51,232 bases of DNA. Source: Paludibacteraceae bacterium (lineage in GTDB: Bacteria > Bacteroidota > Bacteroidia > Bacteroidales > Paludibacteraceae). Below the pieces are notes generated by a model. That model was not told where the DNA came from. It did no database searches and worked only from the letters and a program-made list of their open reading frames with translations. The stretch covers positions 1 through 51,232 of the forward strand of contig JAKSKZ010000025.1 in NCBI GenBank assembly GCA_024401475.1, read 5' to 3'. How positions within the stretch are numbered: position 1 is the stretch's first letter; each line of letters starts with the position of its first letter. Below are positions 33,644 to 42,700 of this stretch, piece after piece. The position numbers and the translations under genes were made by a program.

Positions 33644-34834
33644 ATGAAATCAGTAAAAATCATATTGAAACCCAAAAAGGAGGAGTCTTTGTTCCGTTTC
33701 CATCCATGGGTTTTCTCTGGAGCCATCCAAAAGATGGATGGCGAGCCTAATGAAGGTGATGTGGTAGATGTTTATACCTCCCGCAATGAGTATTGTGCAA
33801 CGGGCCATTATCAGATCGGCTCAATTGCGGTGAGAGTATTCTCTTTCGAGCAAATCCAGCCAACATATGCTTTTTGGAGGGATAAAATCGCTTTGGCTTA
33901 TAAAATGCGTAAATCGTTAGGCCTTGTCGATAAGGAAAAGAACAATACCTATCGCTTGGTTCATGGTGAGGGTGATTCTCTCCCGGGCTTGATTATTGAT
34001 GTATACAATCATACGGCTGTTTTGCAAGCTCATTCTGTTGGTATGCACGCTATTCGTAAAGATTTGGCCAAGGCTATCGTGGAGGTCATGGAAGGTCAGG
34101 TGACGGATGTATTCTATAAGTCGGAGAGCACTTTGCCATTTAAGTCTAATGTGGTTTCAGAGGATGGTTATTTGATTGGTAAGTGTAGTGACGAGTGCAT
34201 CGCAATGGAGAACGGATTGTTGTTCCATGTGGATTGGTTGAAGGGTCAGAAGACGGGTTTTTTTGTTGACCAGCGTGAAAACCGTTCTCTTTTGGAGAAG
34301 TATGCAAAGGGTCGTTCGGTTTTGAATATGTTCTGTTATACGGGAGGCTTCTCTTTCTATGCAATGCGTGGTGGAGCGAAATTGGTCCACTCGGTAGATA
34401 GTTCGGCAAAGGCGATCGAGTTGACTCGTCAGAATGTGGAATTGAATTTCCCTAACGATCCCCGTCACGAGGCTTATGCCCTTGACGCGTTCAAGTATTT
34501 GGACGATATGGAAGATGGCAAGTATGACTTGATTATCTTGGATCCACCAGCTTTTGCTAAGCATCGTGATGTGTTGCGTAACGCTTTGCAGGGCTATAAA
34601 AAATTGAATGCTAAGGCTTTTGAGAAGATCAGGCCGGGTGGCGTACTTTTCACCTTCTCTTGTTCTCAGGCGGTCAACAAGGAGCAGTTCCGTTTGGCTG
34701 TCTTTAGTGCAGCTGCCATGTCGGGCCGAAATGTTCGCATCTTGCATCAGTTGACGCAACCTGCCGATCACCCAGTGAACATTTACCATCCAGAGGGTGA
34801 GTATTTGAAGGGTTTGGTGCTTTATGTGGAATGA
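33644..34834 (+). CDS. rlmI: Class I SAM-dependent rRNA methyltransferase (RlmI-like)
   Basis: 396 residues. An N-terminal PUA domain (KIILKPKKEESLFRFHPWVFSGAI), then a linker domain, then the Rossmann methyltransferase: GFFVDQRENR, VLNMFCYTGGFSFYA (motif I, about 228-242), LDPPAFAK (motif IV, about 303-310) and TFSCSQAV (motif VI region). The set matches RlmI/YccW, which makes m5C1962 in 23S rRNA of E. coli; orthology in Bacteroidetes is assumed. The M48 protease gene starts 50 bp downstream without a clear terminator between, so they may share a transcript. Confidence 0.9.
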   Translation: MKSVKIILKPKKEESLFRFHPWVFSGAIQKMDGEPNEGDVVDVYTSRNEYCATGHYQIGSIAVRVFSFEQIQPTYAFWRDKIALAYKMRKSLGLVDKEKNNTYRLVHGEGDSLPGLIIDVYNHTAVLQAHSVGMHAIRKDLAKAIVEVMEGQVTDVFYKSESTLPFKSNVVSEDGYLIGKCSDECIAMENGLLFHVDWLKGQKTGFFVDQRENRSLLEKYAKGRSVLNMFCYTGGFSFYAMRGGAKLVHSVDSSAKAIELTRQNVELNFPNDPRHEAYALDAFKYLDDMEDGKYDLIILDPPAFAKHRDVLRNALQGYKKLNAKAFEKIRPGGVLFTFSCSQAVNKEQFRLAVFSAAAMSGRNVRILHQLTQPADHPVNIYHPEGEYLKGLVLYVE

Positions 34835-34884
34835 TTTAATAAGAATTAAGAGTTTTGGACTTATAGAATAGTTCTGTTTTAGTT

Positions 34885-36120
34885 ATGTACACAACTTTGT
34901 TTTTTGTCATCATAGCCATTCTGGTCTTGGATTTTGCATTAGAAAGTGTTCTTGATTATTTGAATGCAAAAAATGCAAGTGTGACATTGCCCGAAGAGGT
35001 AAGTGATATTTATGATGCAGAGAAATACAAGAAGCAGCAAGAATATTTTAAGGCAAACGAGAAGTTCGGATTGGTTTCGGGCGTATTCGGCTTTGTCGTT
35101 ATGATGTTGATGTTCTTCTTGTTTGGTTTCGCCTTTGTCGATAATTTGGCCCGTTCGTGGGTAGAGGGTGCTATATGGGTGGCTTTGGTCTTTTTCGGTA
35201 TTCTCTATTACACCAATGATATTATAAGCATGCCTTTTGACTTGTACAAAACTTTTGTCATAGAGGAGAAGTTTGGTTTCAATAAGATGACGAAGGGATT
35301 GTTTGTCAAGGATACGCTCAAAGGTTGGCTGATGACTGCCGTTTTGGGCGGTGGTTTGCTCTCACTCTTGATCCTAATATACGAATGGGCAGGCGAATAT
35401 TTTTGGATTATGGGTTGGGCCTTGATGGCTTTCATATCCATCTTTATGATGATGTTCTATTCTAATTTAATTGTGCCTCTATTCAATAAGCAGACACCTT
35501 TGGAGGAGGGCGAACTTCGCACCGCCATAGAATCCTTTTGTCAGAAGGTCGGATTCCAACTGGACAATTTGTTCGTGATCGACGGTTCTAAACGTACGAC
35601 GAAGGCTAACGCTTATTTTAGTGGCTTGGGTGCTAAAAAGCGTATCGTTCTTTATGACACCTTGATTTCAACGCTTACAACCGAAGAGATAGTTGCTGTT
35701 TTGGCTCACGAAATCGGTCACTATAAGAAGAAGCATACCATGAAGATGTTGTTCGTCTCTCTCATCAATTCGGGCGTCATCTTCTATCTTTTGTCTTTAG
35801 TTTTGGGGCAATATTCTCAATCTTTTGCTGAGGCGTTGGGGTCGAACCAGCGTTCATTCCATTTGAGCTTAATCGTGTTCGGCGTCCTTTATACGCCTGT
35901 TTCGACGTTGTTGGGCATAGCCTTGAATGTGATGTCTCGTAAGAACGAATATGAGGCTGACGGGTTTGCAAAGGAGCATGGATTGGCAGAACCGCTTGCT
36001 GGAGCCTTGCGTAAGTTGTCAGAGACCTCTTTGAGCAATTTGACACCGCATCCTGCATATGTGTTCTTTCACTACTCGCATCCAACATTGTTGCAACGCT
36101 TACGGAGTTTGAATAAGTAG
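34885..36120 (+). CDS. M48 family (Ste24/CAAX prenyl protease-like) membrane metalloprotease
   Basis: 411 residues. Several transmembrane helices: 1-20, about 65-85, 95-110, 150-170, 178-198, 290-310 and 328-350. The zinc motif is AHEIGHYKKKH at about residues 274-284; the third ligand lies in NEYEADGFA near 352. DGSKRTTKANAYFSGLG precedes the zinc site, as in Ste24. In bacteria these enzymes degrade damaged membrane proteins or act in lipoprotein maturation; prenylated substrates are not expected. A strong terminator follows. Confidence 0.92.
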   Translation: MYTTLFFVIIAILVLDFALESVLDYLNAKNASVTLPEEVSDIYDAEKYKKQQEYFKANEKFGLVSGVFGFVVMMLMFFLFGFAFVDNLARSWVEGAIWVALVFFGILYYTNDIISMPFDLYKTFVIEEKFGFNKMTKGLFVKDTLKGWLMTAVLGGGLLSLLILIYEWAGEYFWIMGWALMAFISIFMMMFYSNLIVPLFNKQTPLEEGELRTAIESFCQKVGFQLDNLFVIDGSKRTTKANAYFSGLGAKKRIVLYDTLISTLTTEEIVAVLAHEIGHYKKKHTMKMLFVSLINSGVIFYLLSLVLGQYSQSFAEALGSNQRSFHLSLIVFGVLYTPVSTLLGIALNVMSRKNEYEADGFAKEHGLAEPLAGALRKLSETSLSNLTPHPAYVFFHYSHPTLLQRLRSLNK

Positions 36121-36140
36121 ATACTTATAATAGTGGGAGG

Positions 36141-36184
36141 GGAAGATGTGTCGGAGTTTATCTCTGATGCATCTTCTTTTTTTT
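36141..36184 (+). terminator. Terminator of the M48 protease gene
   Basis: GGAAGATG...TCGGAG / CTC.GA.GCATCTTC with a T8 tail. Confidence 0.75.
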
Positions 36185-36257
36185 GCGTGTTTTGTGCCGT
36201 ATATGCTCTAAAAATATGTTTTTTAACATTCTTTTAAGTGAAAAAGTCCCTAAATAT

Positions 36258-36361
36258 GTTGCACAACATATAAAAGTGTACTACATTTGCACTGTGTTTT
36301 TCATGGTATTAGATTTAAGGTTAGGAAGATTGGAAGTCGGGAGACTTCCTTCTTTGTTTTT
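36258..36361 (+). ncRNA. Candidate short leader RNA or sRNA
   Basis: A textbook promoter (TTG at 36259-36261, TACATTTG at 36282-36289, 20 bp apart) is followed about 45 bp later by the hairpin GGAAGTC-GGGA-GACTTCC (36332-36349) and TTCTTTGTTTTT. The transcript would be about 65 nt and includes TTCATGGTATTAGATTTAAG, which I believe resembles leaders ahead of RNA-binding or cold-shock genes in Bacteroides. No such gene follows here, so it may be a free-standing sRNA or an orphaned attenuator. Confidence 0.5.
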
Positions 36362-36722
36362 AGGAGGTTGTGTTTGGGGATTGTTTTAGTTAAATGCTTG
36401 ATATTTAATTTATTGTATTTTTTTTTCTTGTTGGGTTGTTCTCTAAAAATCTTTGTTTTAATGTTGGAATTTTTGTACGATTGCTATGAGAGAGATTGCT
36501 TTTGCGTGTTGGGTAACTTTTTTTGAGTGCTATCGAACCGGTCTCTTTTTTGATGCAATAAGGAACATTGAAAAGTCAACAATAGTACGGTGATTTAGGG
36601 GATGTATGGAGGGTGCTGCTGTGAATTTGTTTTGAATTTATAAGATTGTTCGGGTTTGGGATAGAATGGAATTGAAAACGTGCTGAATAACACACATGAT
36701 GATTGTGCTCATGCCAAATAAA
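36362..36722. other. AT-rich intergenic region without a recognisable gene
   Basis: Several runs of T and no frame with a credible start or family. It separates the candidate leader RNA from the repeat-protein gene. Confidence 0.5.
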
Positions 36723-36740
36723 ACCATTAAATTTAATGGT
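36723..36740. promoter_or_regulatory. 18-bp perfect palindrome, candidate operator
   Basis: ACCATTAAATTTAATGGT is its own reverse complement. It sits 25 bp upstream of the ATG at 36766, in the expected place for a repressor site or an RNA hairpin at the 5' end of the message. Confidence 0.6.
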
Positions 36741-36765
36741 GTAATAACCCCAAAAAAGGAAGCCT

Positions 36766-37116
36766 ATGCCACAAATGATTACATGCGGCAGTGAGATGAT
36801 AAGGATTAACACTGCCAAAAATACAATTGAGTATTCAACATCGCAAGGCCGTAGCTGGTCTACTCGTTATACGGGATCAAGTGCAGGCACGTTTAAAGAC
36901 TTGTTGCTCTATGGCAATGAGTTGTTGGCTGTGACAAGTAAAGGTGTCTATTATTCCACAAGTCAGGGACGAAGTTGGAGTAGCCGATATATCGGGTCCT
37001 CTTGCGGAGAATTTCAGACGCTTCAAGACGGAGGGCGAGAACTGCTTGCCATCACAGAAAAAGGTCTCTATTATTCCACGAGTCAAGGGCGAAGTTGGAG
37101 TTTTAGACATCGCTAA
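36766..37116 (+). CDS. Small protein of three YSTSQGRSW repeats
   Basis: 116 residues without signal peptide or membrane segment. The 39-residue unit contains YSTSQGRSWS, then [RS]YxGSSxGxF, then GxELLAxTxKG[VL]Y, and appears almost three times (DNA period 117 bp). The pattern recalls BNR/sialidase-type beta-propeller blades (S-x-D-x-G-x-x-W), with Gln-Gly-Arg in place of Asp-Gly, but three blades are too few for a closed propeller, so it may oligomerise. AAGGAA precedes the ATG. Family not recognised. Confidence 0.65.
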   Translation: MPQMITCGSEMIRINTAKNTIEYSTSQGRSWSTRYTGSSAGTFKDLLLYGNELLAVTSKGVYYSTSQGRSWSSRYIGSSCGEFQTLQDGGRELLAITEKGLYYSTSQGRSWSFRHR

Positions 37117-37351
37117 AACATGAAATGCCTAATTTTTTCTTGAAATTTCACTTTCTTTCAACTCGAATGAGGTGTGAAAAAGAAGAAAAACGCCTCTAAG
37201 ACATGAAAAATAGAATTTTTAAGGCTTGAAATAGGAAAAAATATTGGAGTTTATAAGGTTGATAATTAGCGAGATGGTTTTAAAGTAGTAACTTTTTTGA
37301 AAAAAAGTGGAGTAAATGCTTGTTGTTAATTAAAAAATATCTACCTTTGTG

Positions 37352-37450
37352 CCCGGGTAAGTCCTACACGACCAGCTCCCTTTGAATCCCCCAGGGCTTG
37401 ACCGCAGCAAGGGTATTAGGTTGTAGCGGTGCGATGTAGATAGCTTACCT
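37352..37450 (+). ncRNA. ffs: Signal recognition particle RNA (small bacterial type)
   Basis: About 99 nt. The ends GGTAAG and CTTACC pair. The apical core is AGCTCCCTTTGAATCCCCCA then GGGCTTGACCGCAGCAAGGG, carrying the conserved Ffh-binding loop elements. Promoter element TACCTTTG lies at 37342-37349. The exact ends are estimated from pairing. Two tRNA-Thr genes follow at once. Confidence 0.85.
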
Positions 37451-37454
37451 ACTT

Positions 37455-37528
37455 GCCTCTTTAGCTCAGTTGGCCAGAGCACGTGATTTGTAATCTCGGG
37501 GTCGTTGGTTCGAATCCGACAAGAGGCT
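37455..37528 (+). tRNA. tRNA-Thr (anticodon TGT), copy 1
   Basis: 74 nt. Acceptor arms GCCTCTT/AAGAGGC, D arm AGCTCAGTTGGCCAGAGC, anticodon loop TTTGTAA giving TGT (Thr), T arm GTTGGTTCGAATCCGAC. CCA is not encoded. It starts about 5 bp after the SRP RNA, so processing from a common transcript is likely. Confidence 0.95.
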
Positions 37529-37586
37529 CAAAAGAGAAAAGATGTGAATGTGAGCTTTTCTTCTTGATTTAAAATACACATTTATT

Positions 37587-37660
37587 GCCTCTTTAGCTCA
37601 GTTGGCCAGAGCACGTGATTTGTAATCTCGGGGTCGTTGGTTCGAATCCGACAAGAGGCT
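37587..37660 (+). tRNA. tRNA-Thr (anticodon TGT), copy 2
   Basis: Identical to copy 1 over all 74 nt and a few flanking bases. The repeat distance is 132 bp, which indicates a recent tandem duplication. Confidence 0.95.
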
Positions 37661-37661
37661 C

Positions 37662-37692
37662 AAAAGGAAATGCTTCGGGGTTTCCTTTTTTT
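37662..37692 (+). terminator. Terminator of the SRP RNA-tRNA cluster
   Basis: AAAAGGAAA ... TTTCCTTTT with further T residues. Confidence 0.8.
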
Positions 37693-37734
37693 TGTTGGTG
37701 CCTATTATGTGATTGAGTCTAAGGTAGAAAACAA

Positions 37735-37770
37735 AAAAGACACGGTTGGTTAAGTCCAATCGTGTCTTTT
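37735..37770 (-). terminator. Terminator of the DUF4290 gene
   Basis: AAAAGACACG.TTGG / CCAA.CGTGTCTTTT with T-tracts on both strands, so possibly bidirectional. Confidence 0.8.
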
Positions 37771-37790
37771 TTTTTCTGATAATAATCCGA

Positions 37791-38390
37791 TTATTTTTTC
37801 TTTTTCTTTGAAACTGTTGACTTTTGAGCAGAAGTGTCTTTGTATTCGGTCAACGTCATATCATTTTCGTTGATGTCAATGGCACCTCGTGAGAGTTCGC
37901 GAAGATCGTCAAAGATTTTCCTGTCGTTAACGCCCTCTTTGTTGAATGAGGAGTAACATTTTTTCATATGGTTGGCAATCAGATAGATGAGTTGATTACG
38001 TTCCTCTTCATTCTCTAAAGTCGTCGCTTTTTCGATGAGTTGAGGAATCGTCTTTCCATAATGCATATATCTGATTTGGGAAGCGGAATGTTTTAGATTC
38101 TCGGGGCGCTCGTAAAGGGTCTCCTTCTTTATTACTTCGTACGGGTAATCTATGTCTAATTTGAAATCGGACATGATTGCTAGATGGTCCCAAAGTATAT
38201 GTTTGAAATCGTTGATGTCGCGAAGATCAGGGAAAAGGTTGCCCATTGTGTTGATGATAGTGTTAGCGCAACAAGTTCTCTCTTCTCTATCTTCGATAGT
38301 CATGCAGTGATTCACCATGTTTTGGATATTTCTGCCGTATTCAGGAAGCTTCAAGCGCTTCAATTGTGTGTTGTAATCTATGTTATCCAT
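37791..38390 (-). CDS. DUF4290 family protein
   Basis: 199 residues from the ATG at 38390 (MDNIDYNTQLKRLKLPEYGRN), the conserved family start. An upstream in-frame ATG at 38474 would add 28 residues without homology, read from the leader. The family is Bacteroidetes-specific, cytoplasmic and of unknown function. Conserved features include LPEYGRNIQNMV, FKHILWDHLAIMS, IRYMHYGKTI and IANHMKK. The tail is Lys-rich (KKKKK). In many relatives the gene lies next to murA. The leader contains the hairpin GCCCA-gac-TGGGC at 38484-38497, and the -7 element TATCTTTG is at 38516-38523 on the minus strand. Confidence 0.88.
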   Translation of the reverse strand: MDNIDYNTQLKRLKLPEYGRNIQNMVNHCMTIEDREERTCCANTIINTMGNLFPDLRDINDFKHILWDHLAIMSDFKLDIDYPYEVIKKETLYERPENLKHSASQIRYMHYGKTIPQLIEKATTLENEEERNQLIYLIANHMKKCYSSFNKEGVNDRKIFDDLRELSRGAIDINENDMTLTEYKDTSAQKSTVSKKKKK

Positions 38391-38515
38391 AAGTTTAATA
38401 ATGATTCGATTAGGAAGGTCGTGTGCACGCCTTCCGGAGAATGTTTCTTTCTCCAAACCGAAAGATAATTGCAAAACATTGACGCCCAGACTTGGGCTTT
38501 ATAAATTCTCTAATG

Positions 38516-38523
38516 CAAAGATA
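38516..38523 (-). promoter_or_regulatory. Promoter -7 element of the DUF4290 gene
   Basis: Minus-strand TATCTTTG followed by C, about 125 bp before the chosen ATG. Confidence 0.6.
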
Positions 38524-38708
38524 GTGCAAAATTTATTCATTTTGTGTCGCTTGTGAGAAAAACATCTCATATCTTGACCGAACTAAAGATTTTGGGATAA
38601 AATCTTAGATTGGGACCTAATCTTGTATCTTTAAATGTGTGTTAATTCTCAATTTTTTTGTTATTTTGCTTTGAAGTTAAAATTGGTACGAACTATAAAA
38701 TTTAGGAT

Positions 38709-39755
38709 ATGTTGCGTGATAAGGTAATAAAGTTATTGGCTCTTGCTATTGTGTTGGCTTTTGCCTTCGTCATCTTTCAGGAGCCAGCAAAGAGGTCGAA
38801 ATATTTGGTGGACACAGGTCGTGTGCATGGTACGATGTATAAGCTCTCTTACGAGTCTCCTTCTGGAGTTTCGTTGACATCCGACTTGGACAGTCTTTTT
38901 CATGCCTTCGATCTTTCATTGTCAACGTTCAATGATAGTTCTATTATCTCCAGAATTAACCATAATGACACGACGGTTGTGGTAGATGATTACTTTACCT
39001 CGGTTTTTGAGACAGCCATGGAGGTGTCGAGAAATACAGGAGGCGCTTTTGATATGACGGTGGCCCCTTTGGTGAATGCTTGGGGCTTTGGTTTCAAGAA
39101 AAAGGAGAATGTGACACCAGAACTTATTCAGTCAATCTTGGCGCACGTGGGTTATGAGAAAGTGAAGTTGGAGAAAGGTAAAATCGTAAAATCGGACACT
39201 TGTGTCATGCTTGATGCGGCTGCTATTGCAAAAGGGTATTCTTGCGATGTCGTTGCCCGTTATTTGGAGAATAAGGGAGTGAAGAACTTTATGGTTGATA
39301 TTGGTGGCGAGGTTGTTGTGAAAGGTTTTAACCCTCAAGGAAAACTCTGGTCTATTGGTATAGAAAAACCGATAGAAGATAGTACGATGTTGCATCAAGA
39401 GTTGCAAAGCATCATTCAGTTGGAGAATAGGGCAGTGGCTACATCGGGCAATTATCGTCAGTTTTATCATCTTGGCGGGAAGAAATATTCTCATACGATC
39501 AATCCTCATTCGGGTTATCCTGTAAATCATAATTTATTGAGTGCTACAGTTGTAGCTCCAGATTGTAAGACGGCGGATGCTTATGCAACAGCGTTCATGG
39601 TTTTAGGATTGGAAGAGAGTATGCTTTTGGTTAATTACATTCCCGATATGGAGGCCTATTTTATTTACGAAAATGAGATGGGAGAAATGTCTGTTCAATA
39701 TACGGAGGGTTTTGATCGCTATTTTAAGATAGAAAGTTTGGACAAGGCTGAGTGA
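38709..39755 (+). CDS. apbE: FAD:protein FMN transferase
   Basis: 348 residues. An N-terminal signal-anchor helix (VIKLLALAIVLAFAFVIF) is followed by the ApbE domain: VHGTMYKLSY, LSTFNDSSIISRINH, GGAFDMTVAPLVNAWGFG, LDAAAIAKGYSCDVVARYL, VDIGGEVVVKG, AVATSGNYRQF and the closing HTINPHSGYP and TADAYATAFMV. ApbE covalently attaches FMN to threonine in flavoproteins such as NqrB/NqrC or RnfG on the outside of the inner membrane. The hybrid sensor gene starts 40 bp downstream and may be cotranscribed. Confidence 0.94.
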   Translation: MLRDKVIKLLALAIVLAFAFVIFQEPAKRSKYLVDTGRVHGTMYKLSYESPSGVSLTSDLDSLFHAFDLSLSTFNDSSIISRINHNDTTVVVDDYFTSVFETAMEVSRNTGGAFDMTVAPLVNAWGFGFKKKENVTPELIQSILAHVGYEKVKLEKGKIVKSDTCVMLDAAAIAKGYSCDVVARYLENKGVKNFMVDIGGEVVVKGFNPQGKLWSIGIEKPIEDSTMLHQELQSIIQLENRAVATSGNYRQFYHLGGKKYSHTINPHSGYPVNHNLLSATVVAPDCKTADAYATAFMVLGLEESMLLVNYIPDMEAYFIYENEMGEMSVQYTEGFDRYFKIESLDKAE

Positions 39756-39795
39756 CAAATCTTTGAATTCATCGGAAATATTGGATTAAAATTGT

Positions 39796-42700
39796 ATGTT
39801 GTTCATTCGAATCTTTTTCTCTCTTTTGTTAGGTTTGGGGGTGTTGACAGAGCTCTCTGCTCAGCGGCGTGTGACTTGCGAAAGTTATTCTGTTGAAGAT
39901 GGGCTGCCTCAAAACTCCGTTTCTGATATGGTGCGAGGGAAAGAAGGATTTGCATGGTTTGCAACGCGTGATGGATTGTGTCGCTTCGATGGATTTTCTT
40001 TCAGAAACTATAAGGCGAGTTCGAAATTGATTGGACGAAGTGTCAGTAATCAGTTTGAACAATTGATCGCAGATGAGAAGGGTTTTGTCTGGATTTTGAA
40101 CGATATGGGGCAGGTCTTGCGTTTTGACCCCCAATTGGAGGCGTTTGAAATCACCCCTTCCATTTCAGATAACAAGGGCGATAATTATTTGACCGTCGCT
40201 CGCATGGAAAAATTGAAGGATGGGAATATTTGGTTGACCGGCCATTCTAATGGTTGTGTCCGTATATCCTCAGATTCTGCCAATGTGTTGTCTTCCACCT
40301 TTTTTTGTACGCAAAGTCAAGAAAAGACTGGACACAATGTGCATTCTCTGTTTTGTGATTCCGATTGTCGTGTATGGATTTTGACCGATAATGGAGTGGC
40401 TGTGATTCAGCCTGGTGGAAACGAACCTACGGGTTATTTCCTTCATCCGTCCGATTCTATACCGACCTCTGTTTTTTCTATGGCTGAGTTGGAAGGGGAG
40501 TTGGTGGCTTCTGCTTCTAATGGTATGCTTTATCGTTATGATAAAAATCTGCGGCGATTCTCCGATTATCCTTTAGGTACGAATGTCGATTTGAATAACA
40601 TTGTCCCTTTGTCCGAAAAAACATGTTTTGTCTCTTCGGCAGAAGCAGGTTTCTTTATTGTTAATTTTTCAAAGAAAGAAAAGAGTGTTTTCAATGTGGT
40701 GGATGGCCGTTATTTGTCGGGCATATCCTCCTCATGGAAGGACGCCATGGGAGATGTTTGGTTTAAGGCAGAAGGGTATGTGGGGTTCTTTCGATGGAGC
40801 GTGCAGGAGAGAAAATGCCAATACTATCCATTCCTCTATCAAGGAAATCTTACGGCTGAAAAATTTAATAAAGCGGCAGCTTTTTTCTCTTTTATAGACG
40901 ATAGGGATAGGTTGTGGGAATTGCCTTCTGCAAACACTTTTTTGAATGCTAATGCAGCGAATCGCCCCTTTTTTAGAGAGGATGTTTCCGGACGCCAACT
41001 CTATCCTAAAGTTGTGCACAAATCATTTCAAGATTCGACGGGGGTGGTTTGGTTTGCCACATCAAACAGGGGAGTGATGAAGTGTGTCAAGTCTGATTCC
41101 TATTTTACATTTTCACAATGTGAAAATTCGTCTGAATATGCAGAGTCGAACGATATGGTGGCTTTGATGGAAGATGCTTCCGGGCGTTTGTGGACCTCTT
41201 CTCAAGATGGTCGTATTCGTCTTTATGGTGCCGATTCTACATTCTTAGGCTTTCTTTCAAAAGATGGAGCAATCCGAAAGGATAATAGTTTCTTTGATGA
41301 TGTCCATTCGATATATCAGGATCGTTCTGGAAAGGTTTGGTTAGGGGCGGAGCGTTGCGTTTATAGATTGACTCCGGTGGGCAGTTCTTTTTCTGTTCGA
41401 CGATATTCGTTGAGTGCTAATAGTCACCTTCGTAACTCTTATCCAGTGTTGGATATTCTGGAAGATAGTCATCTCCGCATATGGTTGGCTACGAAAGAGG
41501 GCGGTTTGATGTTGATTGAGGATCCCAATGCCGCGAACGTTTCTATTGTTGATAAAAATAACAGGCTGAAAGGGAATTACCCACCCAGTGTATTGCTAAC
41601 GCGTTGTTTGTTGGAGGATTCGTACGGCAATATTTGGTTGGGTTCCAACGAAGGAATAACGGTCTTTTCAAATGAATTCGAGAAACCTGAAGATATAAAG
41701 TTTTTCTTCTATAACTCGGAGAATACGAATCTGGATAATAGTTGTATTTACGATATATACCAAGATTCTGACGGCCTAATGTGGTTTGCCTCTTTTGGTG
41801 GAGGCTTGTTTCAAAATCGTTCTTCTTTCTACTTGGGAGATACGCCTGACTTTATCTCTTATAACAAAGAAAATAAGCGATTTCCTTCTGATTTGTTGTT
41901 GGGTATTCAAGAGGCTGATGATGGAAATCTTTGGGTGTCTGCTGAGGATATGATTATTCGTTTTGATCGGAAAAGACTGTTGGCCGAGCCTTTTGGAAAA
42001 ATGAGAGGAGTGGATAATGTCGCTTTTACAGAGCGTGCCATCTTAAAGTTGAAGAGTGGGAAAATGGTCGTGGGGTCTAGTTCTGGTTTCTATTCGTTCT
42101 CTCCGAAAAGGGTGGAGCAGCCTTTGTTCGTTCCAAATATTGTCTTCACTCGTTTTATGCTTTCTAACAAAGAGGTCCAGGTCGGGCCAGAAAGCGTTTT
42201 AAGGAAAACGGTGAATAATGTTTCTGAGATAGTTTTGGATTGCGACCAGAATGATTTTTCAATTGAATATGCGGCACTTGATTTTCGGAATTCTGCTTTT
42301 ATCCAATATGCTTATAAGTTGGATAATTTCGAAGATGAATGGAATTTTGTGGGGGATAAGAGAGTGGCGTCTTATACTAATTTGCCGAAAGGCGAGTATG
42401 TTTTTAGGGTGCGATCTTCGAATAGTGAGGGTTTGTGGCTTGACAATGATAGAGCGCTGAAAATCGTTATTTTGCCATCTTTTTGGGAAACAGGCTGGGC
42501 TATTGCTTTATATGTCTTGGTGGGACTCATATTATTGGCTGTTGTGCTTTGGGTGTTGTTTTCTTTCTATCGATTGCGTTCACGAATGGCTCTTGACCGG
42601 GAGATGTCAACCTTGAAGTTGCAGTTTTTTACGGATGTTTCGCATGAGTTGCGTACTCCGCTGACCTTGATTGCGGCTCCGTTGGACAATGTCTTGGAGA

